DNA from: Microglena sp. YARC
Lineage: Eukaryota; Chlorophyta; Chlorophyceae; Chlamydomonadales; Chlamydomonadaceae
Length of the DNA: 64,000 nt
Reading direction: 5' to 3'
Assembly (NCBI GenBank): GCA_022414725.1
Contig: CM039464.1
Location: 35,661,079 to 35,725,078 of the forward strand
Below, in pieces: positions 9,015 through 18,605 of this stretch. The notes under the pieces were generated by a model. That model had not been told where the DNA came from, searched no databases, and saw only the letters and a list, made by a program, of their open reading frames with translations. Each line of letters starts with the position of its first letter. Positions within the stretch are counted from its first letter, which is position 1. A program made the translations under genes and the position numbers.

Positions 9015-9512
9015 TTAAAGATTCTCAGACCACGCGATCGAGGACTCGGGGATGATACCGGCACTCACCTGCCATCGCTGGTGCTTAGCCAACTGCTTCA
9101 CCAACTTAATTCCGTTCTTGCGGGTCTCATAAGAAGTCTCAATCGTGTCTACGAAACGGTCAACAAGAACGTCACTTGTAAAAGCACACTGACGCAGGCA
9201 ACTGAACTTTTCGAAAGAAAGAATATCCTCAATGTTCTTGCTACTACACAACTGAGCTAGGGCAATGGACAAATTACCCTTCGTAGTGCTCATAACCACT
9301 TGAAACCCCTCGCGACTGATGTTCATATGCAAAAGGGGGATGACACCCTTCACATAATCACTCGAGTGAAGGAAGCCCTCCTTCTCGGAAAAATGAATGT
9401 CGTGTGATTGAGCGTTCTACATGAACACAGCCAGCTTAGCTGCAAAAGTCGCATGTCCAGAAGTCTTCTTACGTTTTGAAGTAGAAGAGGAATTGCGGGG
9501 TGTTGAAGACAT
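9015..9512 (-). pseudogene. Hypothetical gene with one in-frame amber codon
   Basis: From ATG 9512 the frame gives MSSTPRNSSSTSKRKKTSGH and continues, interrupted only by TAG at 9419-9417 (codon 32), to a stop at 9015, 165 codons in all. The part after the amber (MNISREGFQVVMSTTKGNLS, then a Cys-containing helical region) looks like a folded domain; the part before is Ser/Lys-rich like a disordered leader. No family recognised. Translation could restart at 9353. The amber may be a mutation or an error. Confidence 0.45.
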
Positions 9513-9564
9513 TTTACATACACATGTATACATGTATATAAATATAAAAATAGGAACGACTCGC

Positions 9565-9585
9565 TACAGTCGGCGGAACAGTAAA
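9565..9585 (+). mobile_element. Solo TIR of the DDE-Fanzor family
   Basis: TACAGTCGGCGGAACAGTAA at 9565, without the usual ATGAAAC extension and without an attached element. Confidence 0.6.
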
Positions 9586-9621
9586 GTTGTATACAGGATG
9601 GACATCGTAATACGCACCTTT

Positions 9622-10143
9622 TCATGCGCTCCGGCGTGATCCAGAGTTTGTGATCAACTCGTTCACTACCGCCATGATTCCTTCGCATTTGAACACCAAG
9701 CTGTGATATGAATTGTCAGCATGGCACACCGTATGTGTGCCGAAACTACGCAGTGTGGCATACAATCCGATGCGGTCTCCGACATGCAACTGCGTGTCCC
9801 CAGTGGTGCATGACAGGCTGCATGTGCCCTCGCCAGAACCACTCGTGTCATAGATGGTGGTGTAACGAGGCACGAACACTGTGATGGTCCGTGGTGGCAG
9901 GAACACCGCCTCGTCCACATCAAACCATTTCTTGATCATGTCCCTTCGTAGGGTGGCTACCGCATGCCATGTGTGTTCGTCACCTATTTTGAGTTGCAGG
10001 GTGGCACCGGTCTTGAATGTGCCGTCGCCTGACAGACTGAACATCTCAACGATTTCTTTCATAGGAATGGTGACAAAGGCGCACGGGACATGACTGGGGA
10101 ACTTCTCACAGGCACCGGTGGCATCTGCCCCGATCACGATCAT
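9622..10143 (-). CDS. Hypothetical protein
   Basis: 173 residues, predicted mostly beta: FVTIPMKEIVEMFSLSG, GATLQLKIGDEHTWHAVATL, TITVFVPRYTTIYDTSG. No signal peptide, membrane segment or known motif. The ATG at 10143 lies 13 bases inside the gene side of a transposon terminus whose outer sequence reads TTTATTTGAGAACAACTGTA toward the gene. Confidence 0.55.
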   Translation of the reverse strand: MIVIGADATGACEKFPSHVPCAFVTIPMKEIVEMFSLSGDGTFKTGATLQLKIGDEHTWHAVATLRRDMIKKWFDVDEAVFLPPRTITVFVPRYTTIYDTSGSGEGTCSLSCTTGDTQLHVGDRIGLYATLRSFGTHTVCHADNSYHSLVFKCEGIMAVVNELITNSGSRRSA

Positions 10144-10267
10144 ATTGGTAAACCCTTACAGTTGTTCTCAAATAAAGTGGGACACACCTTATACTCATCC
10201 AGACTGCAGATCGTTGCTTTTGGGCAACGTTGGGGGGTGCAGCAGGTTGAAGATATTGTGGGGGCTT

Positions 10268-10362
10268 GAGCATTACACAAGTCAGACATGCCCTATGTGC
10301 GGTTTCTTGAACAAGTGTGGAGAGACATACACCTGCAAGAACTGTCAATTCACCTGCGACGG
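10268..10362 (+). pseudogene. TnpB/Fanzor zinc-ribbon fragment
   Basis: Frame reads EHYTSQTCPMCGFLNKCGET then YTCKNCQFTCDG. The CPxCG...YxCxxC pattern preceded by TSQ is the C-terminal zinc ribbon of TnpB-like nucleases that sits between RuvC-II and RuvC-III. The rest of the nuclease is missing. Partial copies recur at 12238 and 48550. Confidence 0.65.
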
Positions 10363-10364
10363 GT

Positions 10365-10757
10365 AAAGAAAAAGAACGTGTTTACAAGATCCCAAGCGTT
10401 TGTTCAGCAGACGTGAAGCTTAGGTTGGGTGGTGAACGTTTTGGTCACACGAAATCGAAAACGATGCCAAAGGTCGCTGATTGCGACCACTTAGGGGTAA
10501 GGTTGTACAATAAACGTAAAGGCGCAAAAGAGAAGCACAGGAGGGGTGGCTTCGCCACTTCCCTTGTCGATTCTCAAAAATCGATCGAGCGGTACCCAGA
10601 GGTACGAGACTGCGATTCTCTCCAGAAACATGCATTTACTCGGACCGGGATCGCTCTTCTGCTCTCACAATCGCAAGGCTGCACTGCATGGAATTGATGG
10701 GTCTAGGACGACCTCTTCCATTTGCCCACAGCAGCTCTGTTGTTGTTGATGAATAAA
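10365..10757 (+). pseudogene. Fanzor C-terminal fragment
   Basis: Encodes RVYKIPSV, GERFGHTKSKTMPKV and KEKHRRGGFATSLVD, matching the end of the Fanzor at 3132. A missing G near 10607 breaks the frame just before the RuvC-III motif, so the DRD box is read in another frame. From about 10543 it is nearly identical to 35568-35900. Confidence 0.75.
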
Positions 10758-10874
10758 AACTCGTATTGTTGTAGACACCACTCGGTCCCCCTCCGTTGGT
10801 CGCGACAACATTAGGTTACACCGCAAGGTGTGCCGTACACGAAGCGGTTTCATTTAAGTATTCCGTTGACTGTA
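10758..10874 (+). ncRNA. Candidate omega-RNA scaffold, RE3
   Basis: After the nuclease stop, a CCAC-containing arm near 10778 faces gttggt near 10795, then ACACC-GCAA-GGTGT (10818-10831, GNRA loop), then cgtacac and the TIR to 10874. A guide would begin after 10874. Confidence 0.5.
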
Positions 10875-11138
10875 TTATCACGTTCTTTACGTTCTGTTTC
10901 TGGGTTTTTTGAAAGAAATTCAAACATTTCATTATACAAAGATAAAAAAAATCAACGCATCTGAAGAGGAGAATAAGGGTTTAGTTACACTCAGACCGGT
11001 CAATAATGTTACAGTATATTGAATCAATTCAAATTCTCTATGTACAACTTGGACAGACGGTCGATTGTTGTACACATGTACACATACTGTCTTCATCATC
11101 GAATGTAAAAAAAAAAAAACTTGTTCTCTAATAATTAC
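10875..11138. other. Gene-free spacer
   Basis: A/T-rich sequence without an ORF or repeat I can support; it contains A-runs at 10946 and 11107. Confidence 0.4.
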
Positions 11139-11759
11139 TTATTCGCGACCCATGCAATCCTTGAGCAATGACACGATCCTGGGGATTGTGATGAGGAGGC
11201 GCTTTTGGCGCTGGATCTCTTTGTGCTCGATGTACTTGCGGTACGTGCGCTGGATCTTGCGCGCCGAGCACCACGCTCGCAACCACTGGGACGCTATGTT
11301 CTGTACAATGTCCCATTCATGATTGGCGAATCCATCAGATGCCACACAATCGATACTGAACTCATCCAACTCAATGAACAGGCTGCTTAAAATCTTGCGT
11401 GTGTGGGTAATGTAATCTACGGAACACCAAGAAGTGTACGGGAAGACGGCTTCCAAACCAAGAAACATGCCTTGGAAGCGGGGATAGCATGTGTATCCGT
11501 CCGGCGGTTCTGTTATCAGATGGTTGATAAACAGCTTGGCGTGGTTTCCGTCTGTGAAGTCTTTGGCAGTCATGTCAGTTGACCATTGGCAGACCTGCTG
11601 TATTTCGTTGTCCCACGATTGAACGGCGAGCTTTGCAAGTACCTTCCAAACGCGCGCCATGGGCGGAATGAGTTCTCTTGCGCGATCGCAAAATGGATCT
11701 GACGGAATGCCCGAAGTGTCATTGGCAACATCGTTGTATAATTCAGTAAAGTTTGCCAT
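11139..11759 (-). CDS. Hypothetical protein with IQ-like tail
   Basis: 206 residues, largely helical. Residues 166-185 (ARKIQRTYRKYIEHKEIQRQ) resemble an IQ calmodulin-binding helix and the tails of the proteins at 1-921 and 6274. No other motif recognised. Four 10-bp units of the form gtatttgtgg (11761-11800) lie directly upstream of the ATG, in the likely promoter. Confidence 0.6.
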   Translation of the reverse strand: MANFTELYNDVANDTSGIPSDPFCDRARELIPPMARVWKVLAKLAVQSWDNEIQQVCQWSTDMTAKDFTDGNHAKLFINHLITEPPDGYTCYPRFQGMFLGLEAVFPYTSWCSVDYITHTRKILSSLFIELDEFSIDCVASDGFANHEWDIVQNIASQWLRAWCSARKIQRTYRKYIEHKEIQRQKRLLITIPRIVSLLKDCMGRE

Positions 11760-11760
11760 T

Positions 11761-11800
11761 GTGTTTGTGGGTATTTGTGGGTATTTGTGGGTGTTTGTGG
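11761..11800. repeat. 10-bp tandem repeat upstream of a start codon
   Basis: Four units gtgtttgtgg/gtatttgtgg immediately 5' of the minus-strand gene that starts at 11759. Confidence 0.7.
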
Positions 11801-11908
11801 TTATCGGTTTCTTTTATTACAATTCAGTCAATTTTTTGTTCACATGCGGCTTTCGCATGCCCCCCATCCGTCCATTCATTCTCACCCACGACACGGCGGC
11901 TTTTGAAT

Positions 11909-11976
11909 TAGGTTACACCGGAAGGTGTGCCGTACACTCCAGAAAGCGGTTTCATTTTAGTATTCCGTCAAGTGTA
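11909..11976 (+). ncRNA. Solo omega-RNA-like transposon end, RE4
   Basis: ACACC-GGAA-GGTGT hairpin (11915-11928, GNRA loop), cgtacactccagaaagcggt and the TIR ending gtcaagtgta at 11976. No nuclease fragment precedes it; the CCAC/GTGG hairpin is missing. Confidence 0.45.
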
Positions 11977-12204
11977 TCTGTATTCCGATGAGCAAACTCC
12001 AGTGTTGCCAAGTTGCTGCAGCTCTGCAATTGTCAGGTTGCATTTCATGCATCGGTATGGTTGTAATTCTGCCATTTCTAGCAGACCACATTTCCAAATG
12101 TGTTTGCCCCTATTGCGGTTTAGAAGGTCTTCGCTGAGTTTGAACTCGGGATGTTGCATTCTTGTCCTCCCACGCGTGTGTTGCATTCTGGGGATGATAT
12201 CCAT
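11968..12204 (-). CDS. Possible small Cys-containing protein
   Basis: 78 residues with HIWKCGLLEMAELQPYRCMK and a further Cys pair, which might bind a metal. Its last codons lie in the transposon end at 11976, so it may be truncated. No homologue recognised. Confidence 0.25.
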   Translation of the reverse strand: MDIIPRMQHTRGRTRMQHPEFKLSEDLLNRNRGKHIWKCGLLEMAELQPYRCMKCNLTIAELQQLGNTGVCSSEYRYT

Positions 12205-12237
12205 TTAGTTGTAGAGATTCTTATATTACCAATACAG

Positions 12238-12312
12238 GTTTTTCTTAAACAAGTGTGGAGAGACATACACCTGCAAGAACTGTCAATTAACCTGCGACAG
12301 AGACATTGTGGG
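12238..12312 (+). pseudogene. TnpB-like zinc-ribbon half, second copy
   Basis: Near-identical to 10303-10360 (FLNKCGETYTCKNCQ), but continues TCDRDIVGG, keeping the DRD-like acid expected at RuvC-III. Then it runs into unrelated sequence and the repeat at 12370. Confidence 0.55.
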
Positions 12313-12369
12313 GGGCAGCTGGCATCTTCATTAAGGCAGTTCGAACAGAAAATCCCTGTTCGTAAAGGA

Positions 12370-12509
12370 CAGCATCCCCGGGGGAGTTGACCCCTATGAT
12401 ACCCCTATGGAGAATTCATTGTCTTTCTTACTACATGTCCCCCGGACCCCCGGATGTGTAATAAGAAATTCATAGGTTCGAGGATATACGGGTAGTTTAA
12501 ATTCAACGG
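12370..12509. repeat. 140-bp dispersed repeat, partner 23027-23165
   Basis: Begins cagcatcccc and ends ttaaattcaacgg; nearly identical to 23027-23165, where it supplies the 3' end of a P-loop gene. It contains ggggg/ccccc blocks that can fold back. Confidence 0.75.
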
Positions 12510-12578
12510 AACAGAAACAATGCACTTCGATCAATGCGTGTGTCCATCGAGAGAGTGTACTGTATGTTGACCTCAGCA

Positions 12579-13259
12579 TCAGGCAGTTCGCCCCCCCAAC
12601 AGAAGCAGTTCTGCGCTTATATCTGTCATGAGGTCCTTGGCCAGCTCCCACCAGGGACTCTGGTAGCACCACAGCCCGGTGCACAGATGCACCGACCGGC
12701 CCGGAACCCTCCAGTGGTTGGCGTCCCCCATGAAATTCATGTACTGCTGGTGCATAGCGCCACCTGCCGCCCATTCCGCGCACTGGCACAGGAACCGGTG
12801 ACATTCGTACAGTTCCTCCGCGCTGTTCATGGTCATCCCCGCGTTGATGCCGAGCACTATGAACTGCTCCGCAGGCCGCAGCGCATGCTGTAGCTGCAAG
12901 AATGTTGTCAGGTCCTTGAATGAAAACAACAACGCTGGTCGGGGCTGCTGATCACTCAACCCGTCCGCATAGCACTTCACATTATGTAACGATCGCGTGG
13001 TAAAGCATGTGTCCAGAAAAGCTACCTGTTGCCGCTGCACCCCGTCAGTGCATAAACACCCGCCCACATTCCCCATAGCGTGCAGCAGCGCCACCTCGTT
13101 CTCTGCGCTCCCAGCCCCTATGAACGCTATACATGACACCGCCTTGCCGGGCACTAGCGCACCCCTAACCTCGCTCGCCACCGCATCCCAGTCTAGTGCA
13201 GGACAGATCACCTCGCGCTGACCCTCCGACAGCACTAGCACCTTGTTCTCCCACTGCAT
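12579..13259 (-). CDS. Hypothetical protein, possible Rossmann-type fold
   Basis: 226 residues. FIGAGSAENEVALLHAMGNV near residue 45 looks like a glycine-rich loop of a nucleotide- or SAM-binding Rossmann fold, followed by CLCTDGV where a methyltransferase would have its acidic ribose contact. Further alternating strands (PALLFSF, FIVLGINAG) fit that fold, but the catalytic motif cannot be identified. Isolated gene between repeats; G+C richer than its flanks. Function not assigned. Confidence 0.55.
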   Translation of the reverse strand: MQWENKVLVLSEGQREVICPALDWDAVASEVRGALVPGKAVSCIAFIGAGSAENEVALLHAMGNVGGCLCTDGVQRQQVAFLDTCFTTRSLHNVKCYADGLSDQQPRPALLFSFKDLTTFLQLQHALRPAEQFIVLGINAGMTMNSAEELYECHRFLCQCAEWAAGGAMHQQYMNFMGDANHWRVPGRSVHLCTGLWCYQSPWWELAKDLMTDISAELLLLGGRTA

Positions 13260-13747
13260 TCTTCCGATCCATTATCTAATTCAGCTCCCCCTTAACCTCT
13301 TTTGACCTGAATCTTGAATTGGTCAACTATGGAAGCTTCGAGAGCAGACAAACTACGACTTGGCTTGTGAGTTTCGCACAGTTCACTCGCGATTCTGAGA
13401 CCGGAGATCGCGGAAACACATTCAATAGGTGAGTTTGCATCGGGGATCTCAAAGTTTGTTTGGTGTGACTTTCTTTCCATTTGATGCGCAGACATTCTCA
13501 ATCATTCGCACGCATCCCCCCTCTCGCAACAAAATCTAGGACAAGAACGCATCTTCGTGAACCAAGGTGAGTCTTGACATTGCGAGATCGGAAAGCGCTA
13601 CAATCGATGAGATAGATGTACCTGTTGAGGGGTCTGAGGATGTATGGAAGAGGGGGGTGCAGAGGGATTTCATTTTAGCGGTTTAATAATTGTTTCAAAT
13701 GTTTCATGACCCACTCTCCTGACTCTTCAGATACGCTTACTACAAAA
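13260..13747. other. Gene-free region with a dispersed repeat
   Basis: No ORF I trust. The inverted partner of the 2755-2812 repeat lies at 13365-13420. Confidence 0.4.
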
Positions 13748-14356
13748 CTAAACAGCAATCTGGTCCAGAACGACGAACATCTTCTTAATCTTCGTCAGCA
13801 CATACTGAGCGTTGATGGTAGGAGATGCTGCGCGTAGCGCATTCGCATCTGGCTCCCCTACCATACTTATTATGTTCTCTATCACGTCAGGTGGAATTGA
13901 TGACAATAGGGTTGGGTCCAACTGTCTGGCAAGACATGTGCTTTCGTTTGGGCAGAAGCGGATCACGGAATCGCCCACAACAGCGTCGGATGCAATGAGG
14001 CGGGTTAGTCTCCTTTCTAATACATTCCACTCCACATAAATCTCAACAATGCATGCCCTCCGTCTGGGTCCATCCTTATTGTTCTCCCATGCTCGCATGT
14101 GCTCCAACAGTGTCAGTCTCCTCATAAGCGCACAGACGAGTCCGTTGAGATTGCATTTGCGGATATGAATATTCTCATGCCACATTTTTTGAGGGTCTAA
14201 GGGTATGCTATCGTCCTTGACGTACGCCTCGAACGCATTGCGTTGTAGAAACAAAACCTGCAAACGGTCAGGAAATCCAAACAATTGACGCACATCGGCA
14301 TACCTTGCACATTGCACTCCAATGTTCAACGATTTAAAACCCACCTTGAAAGGCAT
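13748..14356 (-). CDS. Hypothetical protein with F-box-like C-terminal helix
   Basis: 202 residues. Near the C-terminus, LLSSIPPDVIENIISMVGEP resembles the first helices of an F-box (LPxDVIxxI), but F-boxes normally sit at the N-terminus, so the call is tentative. The N-terminal half has hydrophobic beta/alpha alternation (FPDRLQVLFLQRNAFEAYV). No other domain seen. Confidence 0.55.
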   Translation of the reverse strand: MPFKVGFKSLNIGVQCARYADVRQLFGFPDRLQVLFLQRNAFEAYVKDDSIPLDPQKMWHENIHIRKCNLNGLVCALMRRLTLLEHMRAWENNKDGPRRRACIVEIYVEWNVLERRLTRLIASDAVVGDSVIRFCPNESTCLARQLDPTLLSSIPPDVIENIISMVGEPDANALRAASPTINAQYVLTKIKKMFVVLDQIAV

Positions 14357-15030
14357 ACTTGATTATACATGCACAGCTTTTTACTCCTTATGTTGAGCAG
14401 TCAGTACCAACATCCAGGAGTCATTCCTCGAATCCGCGATTCATCTTTCATTAACTGCCGTCTCAAGCAGGCGTCTGCTTAACAAACTATTCCGGGATCA
14501 TGAAAGGGAATCGCGGGACCCACGGAGTGGGGCAGGGGAATTCAGATGCGGACTCGCAGAAACACGTGTGCTAGGATCTGACTTGTCCATCGGAGGAGGA
14601 CACACGCAAACGGCGGAACACTGCCGAATGTATCGGGGGAGCAGACAAGAAAACGCTATATATAAACGTACAGAGACAAAGTGCTGACGATTGAATGCAA
14701 TCTCATGCATCTCACCTCAATGCATATCATCTCAATGTCAAAGCAATCCAAAGAATCCATGCACGCCGGCGGCTCCTCGCCCAGACTCATCACGCACACG
14801 CACGGAACTGATGCGGCGGCGGCTTATCGCCCAGCCCCATCACGCACACGCACGGAACTGATGCGGCGGCGGCTTATCGCCCAGCCCCATCACGCACGGC
14901 AGAGGCAGCGTCTCGTCCATCCTTATCACACATCATGCCACGCGGCGGCTTGAGAAGGTTGCAACACTGGAAATCGATCGTCATTGATTGCAGCATAACA
15001 ACAACACGGCGTCAAAAAGGAAATTACAGC
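14357..15030. repeat. Repeat-rich gene-free region
   Basis: Holds a dispersed block (gcgggacccacggagtgggg, 14489-14545; relatives at 19005-19035 and 26235-26285), a single cacgcaaacggcggaacact unit shared with the array at 17690, and a tandem duplication of about 53 bp (14784-14895) containing actgatgcggcggcggctta. Confidence 0.6.
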
Positions 15031-15054
15031 GTGTCCCACTTTATTTGAGAGTAG
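15031..15054 (+). promoter_or_regulatory. Transposon-terminus motif next to a start codon
   Basis: GTGTCCCACTTTATTTGAGA, ending 7 bases before the ATG of the caspase-like gene at 15061 and pointing into it. It is the end of the second TIR family; use as a promoter is an inference from its repeated placement. Confidence 0.35.
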
Positions 15055-15060
15055 GAGCAC

Positions 15061-15852
15061 ATGATGGCGTCCGTGAAGACTCGTCGCGCCTTGTTAATTT
15101 TTCCAAGTTACTACGTAGACGGGTTGGGACCCGTGCTTATGCACACATTGCAAGAGTGTGGTACGCTGCCAAGGGACTTGAAGGGGTACAGATGTGGCGG
15201 AGCCATGAAGGACCATGATGTTTTTGTCAACAAGGTTTTGGGTTCTGGTATGGAGATCAATGTTCTCGAAGGCACCGTGTGCCGGAGGACCGTCATGGAC
15301 CAATTGGCTTGGTTGTTGGAGCCCTCAGTGGACGTTGCTCTTTTGTTATTCTGTGGGCATGGCATGAATGAGGGGTCGCCACGTCACGGTACATTGGTAT
15401 GTTCTTACAAACAGCTGGTGTCAGCTGAGGCCATCGATGCGGTGGTGGCAGCGCAACGTTTTTGCGGCACACTCATCCGCGTGCTCAACATGTGCGAAGC
15501 AAATGCCATTGCCCCCGCCCCTGGTCTGCCGTTCCAGCACGGAAGATCTCTGCTTGACGCATCAAGAGCAGATCATGATGCACAGTTCCATCGCGTTGCA
15601 CACAAGGAAGTGATGTTGTTGGCAACTGGGACTTTTGAAGAAACGGCAGGTGGCAAGGCAGGCACACCCTTCATCGCTGCCCTGGGCAGAATGTTTGACG
15701 CAGAGTCGATCTTAACCTACGAGCGCCTTGATGAGCTCTTGCAGAGGCACTTGCCTGGTGGCAGTGGGAGGGCACTGCTGTATCCTGCAAGGTTGAAAGG
15801 GATCTTCGGATGGCCGGCTAATGGTTCACAGGTGAGTGGCGATTCTGCATGA
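15061..15852 (+). CDS. Caspase-like (C14 family) protein, copy 2
   Basis: 263 residues, intact. Strand 1 is RRALLIFPSYYV; the His box is LLLFCGHGMNEGSPRHG (His100) and the Cys box IRVLNMCEANA (Cys145). A long loop follows, then EVMLLATGTFEETAGGKAGTPF, matching the strand after the catalytic Cys and the following GxxFT/SxAL-like segment of C14 proteases (here TPFIAALGRMF). No p10 subunit motif or prodomain is evident. Closely related to the broken gene at 27550. Likely a cysteine protease; whether it supports or blocks host cell death cannot be told. Confidence 0.75.
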   Translation: MMASVKTRRALLIFPSYYVDGLGPVLMHTLQECGTLPRDLKGYRCGGAMKDHDVFVNKVLGSGMEINVLEGTVCRRTVMDQLAWLLEPSVDVALLLFCGHGMNEGSPRHGTLVCSYKQLVSAEAIDAVVAAQRFCGTLIRVLNMCEANAIAPAPGLPFQHGRSLLDASRADHDAQFHRVAHKEVMLLATGTFEETAGGKAGTPFIAALGRMFDAESILTYERLDELLQRHLPGGSGRALLYPARLKGIFGWPANGSQVSGDSA

Positions 15853-16115
15853 CAATATGTGGGTATTTACATGGGAATTTTCAATATAGGGACAGCAATA
15901 TGTGGGAATCGTTTTCAATATAGGGATCCAGTCCCAGACCACAAGACGACGACTGACTGACCAAGACGTCTTCAGACGATCACCGCGCACAAAATCATAT
16001 TATATCAAACGGCGGAACGATGTCGATACTCTTGGGGGATCACTTATTGGATGTTATTCGATGATGATTGGTGTCTCCTTGGTGGATTGGATGTGACGGC
16101 ATCGTCCATCATTAT
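15853..16115. other. Gene-free spacer with short direct repeats
   Basis: Contains two near copies of caatatgtggg and ttttcaatatagggaca/t (15856-15930). No gene seen. Confidence 0.4.
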
Positions 16116-16151
16116 AAAGGGTGTCCTACTTTATTTGAGAATAACTATAGA

Positions 16152-16538
16152 ATGGCAGATTACGCTTCGGACATCACTGTGTCGGGTACGTCCGACTTGA
16201 TTTGCACTGGGGTCCAAGATGTTCATCTTGATACAATTGAAAAGCAAAAAACATTGGAATTGGCCCGCCTCATGAGAGGCCTCGTGCCTGAATGGGGTAG
16301 TGATTACATCGAACGATACATTCCGAACGAGCTCCAGTGCCAGTTGCACAACAAGAGAACATGGATGGATGAAGATGGATTCTGGTGGGGATTTGACAAA
16401 GTCTGTGCTAGGAAGTATAAGCAGACTAACGTCATTATTCTTGCTACAAAGTATCACGGACTTGGGACATATGAACATAAAGTACTGGTCACTCTAAATA
16501 ATTCGGTACAAGTGGTGTGGGAAGACGATTTATGGTGA
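16152..16538 (+). CDS. Hypothetical protein downstream of a transposon terminus
   Basis: 128 residues from ATG 16152 (MADYASDITVSGTSDLICTG). Central part is Trp/charged-rich (RTWMDEDGFWWGFDKVCARK), C-terminus beta-like (HKVLVTLNNSVQVVW). No family recognised. The terminus reading TTTATTTGAGAATAACTATA ends 2 bases before the ATG, which decides my start. Confidence 0.5.
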   Translation: MADYASDITVSGTSDLICTGVQDVHLDTIEKQKTLELARLMRGLVPEWGSDYIERYIPNELQCQLHNKRTWMDEDGFWWGFDKVCARKYKQTNVIILATKYHGLGTYEHKVLVTLNNSVQVVWEDDLW

Positions 16539-16791
16539 TTCTGATGCTCTTTGAATCATACGGGACATCGCATGTTTTGCATGGCAGCCAATGGCCCCAA
16601 ATAGCAATGGGGTACTCAAAGAACAGCAGTAGCAACCACAGTGAATGTGGTTGCGTAAGACTCAATGCGGCTTTAATCGACAACAAGTGTTTCGTGTGCG
16701 TTTCTAAAAAACGAGTCTAAACAACGCAACATACATACCTGATTAAAACCATTGAGCGATTGCGCGAAGAAAAAGAGTATTCATCGACGCG

Positions 16792-17388
16792 ATGCCGACC
16801 GATATATATATCCCGCCTTGTCAGCCCATTTCAAAACCAGTTCGCAAACTAGGAAAGGCGTTGTCGCTGGACATGGACAGTCTCGGCACAACCAAGTTTC
16901 TTGATCGCCTCCACTGCCAGAATGTCAGCCGTCTCCATGCACTGCGGGCGTCATCGGCTGTTTCCGGTGATCCACGCATCTTGAAGTATGACGCATTGCT
17001 TCACCTTATTAAACAAAGACACCACACATCCCCACCGTCACGTTTGTTCCTCGTCGCTGTTGAGTACTTCTTCGATGACGGCTGCTACAAGATCGCCAAC
17101 GGAAGCGCCCTTGTATTCTCACATGCTATCAACACCCTTTTCGTTGTGGAGCCAAAAATCCTCAAACCCCCCCCTGCCCAGTATGGACATGCCAAGGTGT
17201 TGAAAGCCATACAGCAGGCCACTATGGGCGCGACTAGACTTTTGTCCTGGCTACCGCATCTCATAAACATGGACCTGAAAGACGGAACCTCACTTGGATA
17301 TGTGAAAATTTCTCGTATGATCGTGACAGCTGTGAATCGCGGTGGACGCGTCTTCTGTCAAGATATCCACAGCCAGGAAATTTACTAA
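16792..17388 (+). CDS. Hypothetical protein
   Basis: 198 residues, start ATG 16792. N-terminus Pro-rich, then alternating helices and strands (SRLFLVAVEYFFDDGCYKI, SALVFSHAINTLFVVEPKIL). No catalytic motif, membrane segment or repeat. The gene stands alone between spacers; function unknown. Confidence 0.55.
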   Translation: MPTDIYIPPCQPISKPVRKLGKALSLDMDSLGTTKFLDRLHCQNVSRLHALRASSAVSGDPRILKYDALLHLIKQRHHTSPPSRLFLVAVEYFFDDGCYKIANGSALVFSHAINTLFVVEPKILKPPPAQYGHAKVLKAIQQATMGATRLLSWLPHLINMDLKDGTSLGYVKISRMIVTAVNRGGRVFCQDIHSQEIY

Positions 17389-17409
17389 GAATTGGAGGAG
17401 GAAGACCCA

Positions 17410-17628
17410 TACAGCTAGGGACATTTGATATTGGGACACCTTATATTTGGGGATTCTGAAAAGTTGACCAATTCAAGATTTGTAACCGATCTTGTCAATA
17501 CAGATACTGTCTTCAGGTGATTGACAAAAAATTCAAGGCATCTAAAGACACTGAATTTACATGTTCAAAGTACCCTGAAAAGTCAAACTGATGGCTAACA
17601 TCGTGCGCATCAATAATCCTTTAGCAGA
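17410..17628 (+). mobile_element. End of a Fanzor-2-type element with a duplicated block
   Basis: TACAGCTAGGGACATTTGAT at 17410 followed by gggacacctt: the same end as at 49856 and 53417. The following 180 bp (ggggattctgaaaagttgac to atcaataatcc) are repeated at 43125-43470, where the copy is split by a MITE. No nuclease gene is attached. Confidence 0.6.
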
Positions 17629-17689
17629 AACGGCAGCAATTAGTGTCAATTTGGACATTCGCAATGTCCTAGAAATTTGGATATTTAAG

Positions 17690-17900
17690 GAGGACACGCA
17701 AACGGCGGAACACTGTCGAATGTATCGGACACCGAATGGCACACGCAAACGGCGGAACACTGTCGAATGTATAGGAGGAGTGTACACAAGAGGCCGAACA
17801 CTGTCGAATGTATAGGAGGAGTGTACACAAGAGGCCGAACATGATCGAATGGCACACGCAGGCCCTCATTGACACACGCAAACGGCGGAACACGTTTAAA
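17690..17900. repeat. Minisatellite of acacgcaaacggcggaacac units
   Basis: Four to five imperfect units of about 50 bp with the core cggcggaacactgtcgaatg, diverging to aagaggccgaac in two units. A related single unit is at 14600 and a remnant at 21780. Confidence 0.65.
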
Positions 17901-18480
17901 ATAGGGATTGATGTGAGCCTCCGGCATTCTTCAGTAGTTATTTTTGTTCAAATAATTGTTGTTCCCGAGATGGAGAGTCTTTTCAGAGGTGTTCATGTGA
18001 AAAAAACACCCCCCTCCTGTTTGTTCGCGTGCGAGTTGTGTGACAAGCAGTTCAGTATAATGATATTATTCATTGGTTTAACATTAAGATTTAATGATAT
18101 CGACAACTGTCCCAGATACCGGATGGACTGTGGTGTTAAGCAGCAACTGCGAAAACTGTCGGTTGTTTGCAACATATTACATTTCTTGGTTGGAATGCGA
18201 GGATGCGAGAGTTGTTTTTTGTCGATGACTATCACATTTCGAGGTCGACCTGCTGGAGTTTGTTGATGATCACGAGGTTTCCAGCAATCGTGTACAAAAA
18301 GGAGATCTTCGAAGGAGCCGATGCATACGATAAGATGCAAGAAATTACAGGTGTTGCGTGGGAAGGAGCAAAAGAAAGCACAACCACAGAGGAATTGAGT
18401 ATCATACAGGGCATGAAAAATGCCTAAACGACAGCGACTGCGTCGATGACATCCCAACTCTGCAAGTGGGGTTATCATCC
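17900..18480. other. No firm gene; duplicated block and a weak ORF
   Basis: 17900-18000 is repeated at 20218-20393 around a MITE. A plus-strand frame 18167-18427 (ending AYDKMQEITGVAWEGAKEST) has protein-like composition but no clear start or family. Confidence 0.3.
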
Positions 18481-18582
18481 CCAACGGAGCGACCGGGGGC
18501 GACCAGAGGGGAGCCCTCACAAAGGAGTCCGCGATGAACCGAGCGGGTGGGCGGCCGGAGGGGAGCCCACAGTTCACATGCA
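18480..18582. repeat. GC-rich dispersed repeat, copy 2 of 3
   Basis: Carries aaggagtccgcgatgaacc and ggccggaggggagcccacag as at 8500 and 25070. Confidence 0.65.
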
Positions 18583-18605
18583 TGCATCTTACCAGGCGGC
18601 ACCTG

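Larger units (their letters stand above)
10157..10874 (+). mobile_element. Chimeric transposon: TnpB-like zinc ribbon joined to Fanzor C-terminus
   Basis: The left terminus is the second TIR family (TACAGTTGTTCTCAAATAAA at 10157) with its cagactgcagatcgttgc sub-terminal block. The right terminus (ttccgttgactgta, ending 10874) belongs to the DDE-Fanzor family. In between are two protein fragments from different nucleases and an RNA-like end. It looks like a recombinant of two related elements. Confidence 0.6.
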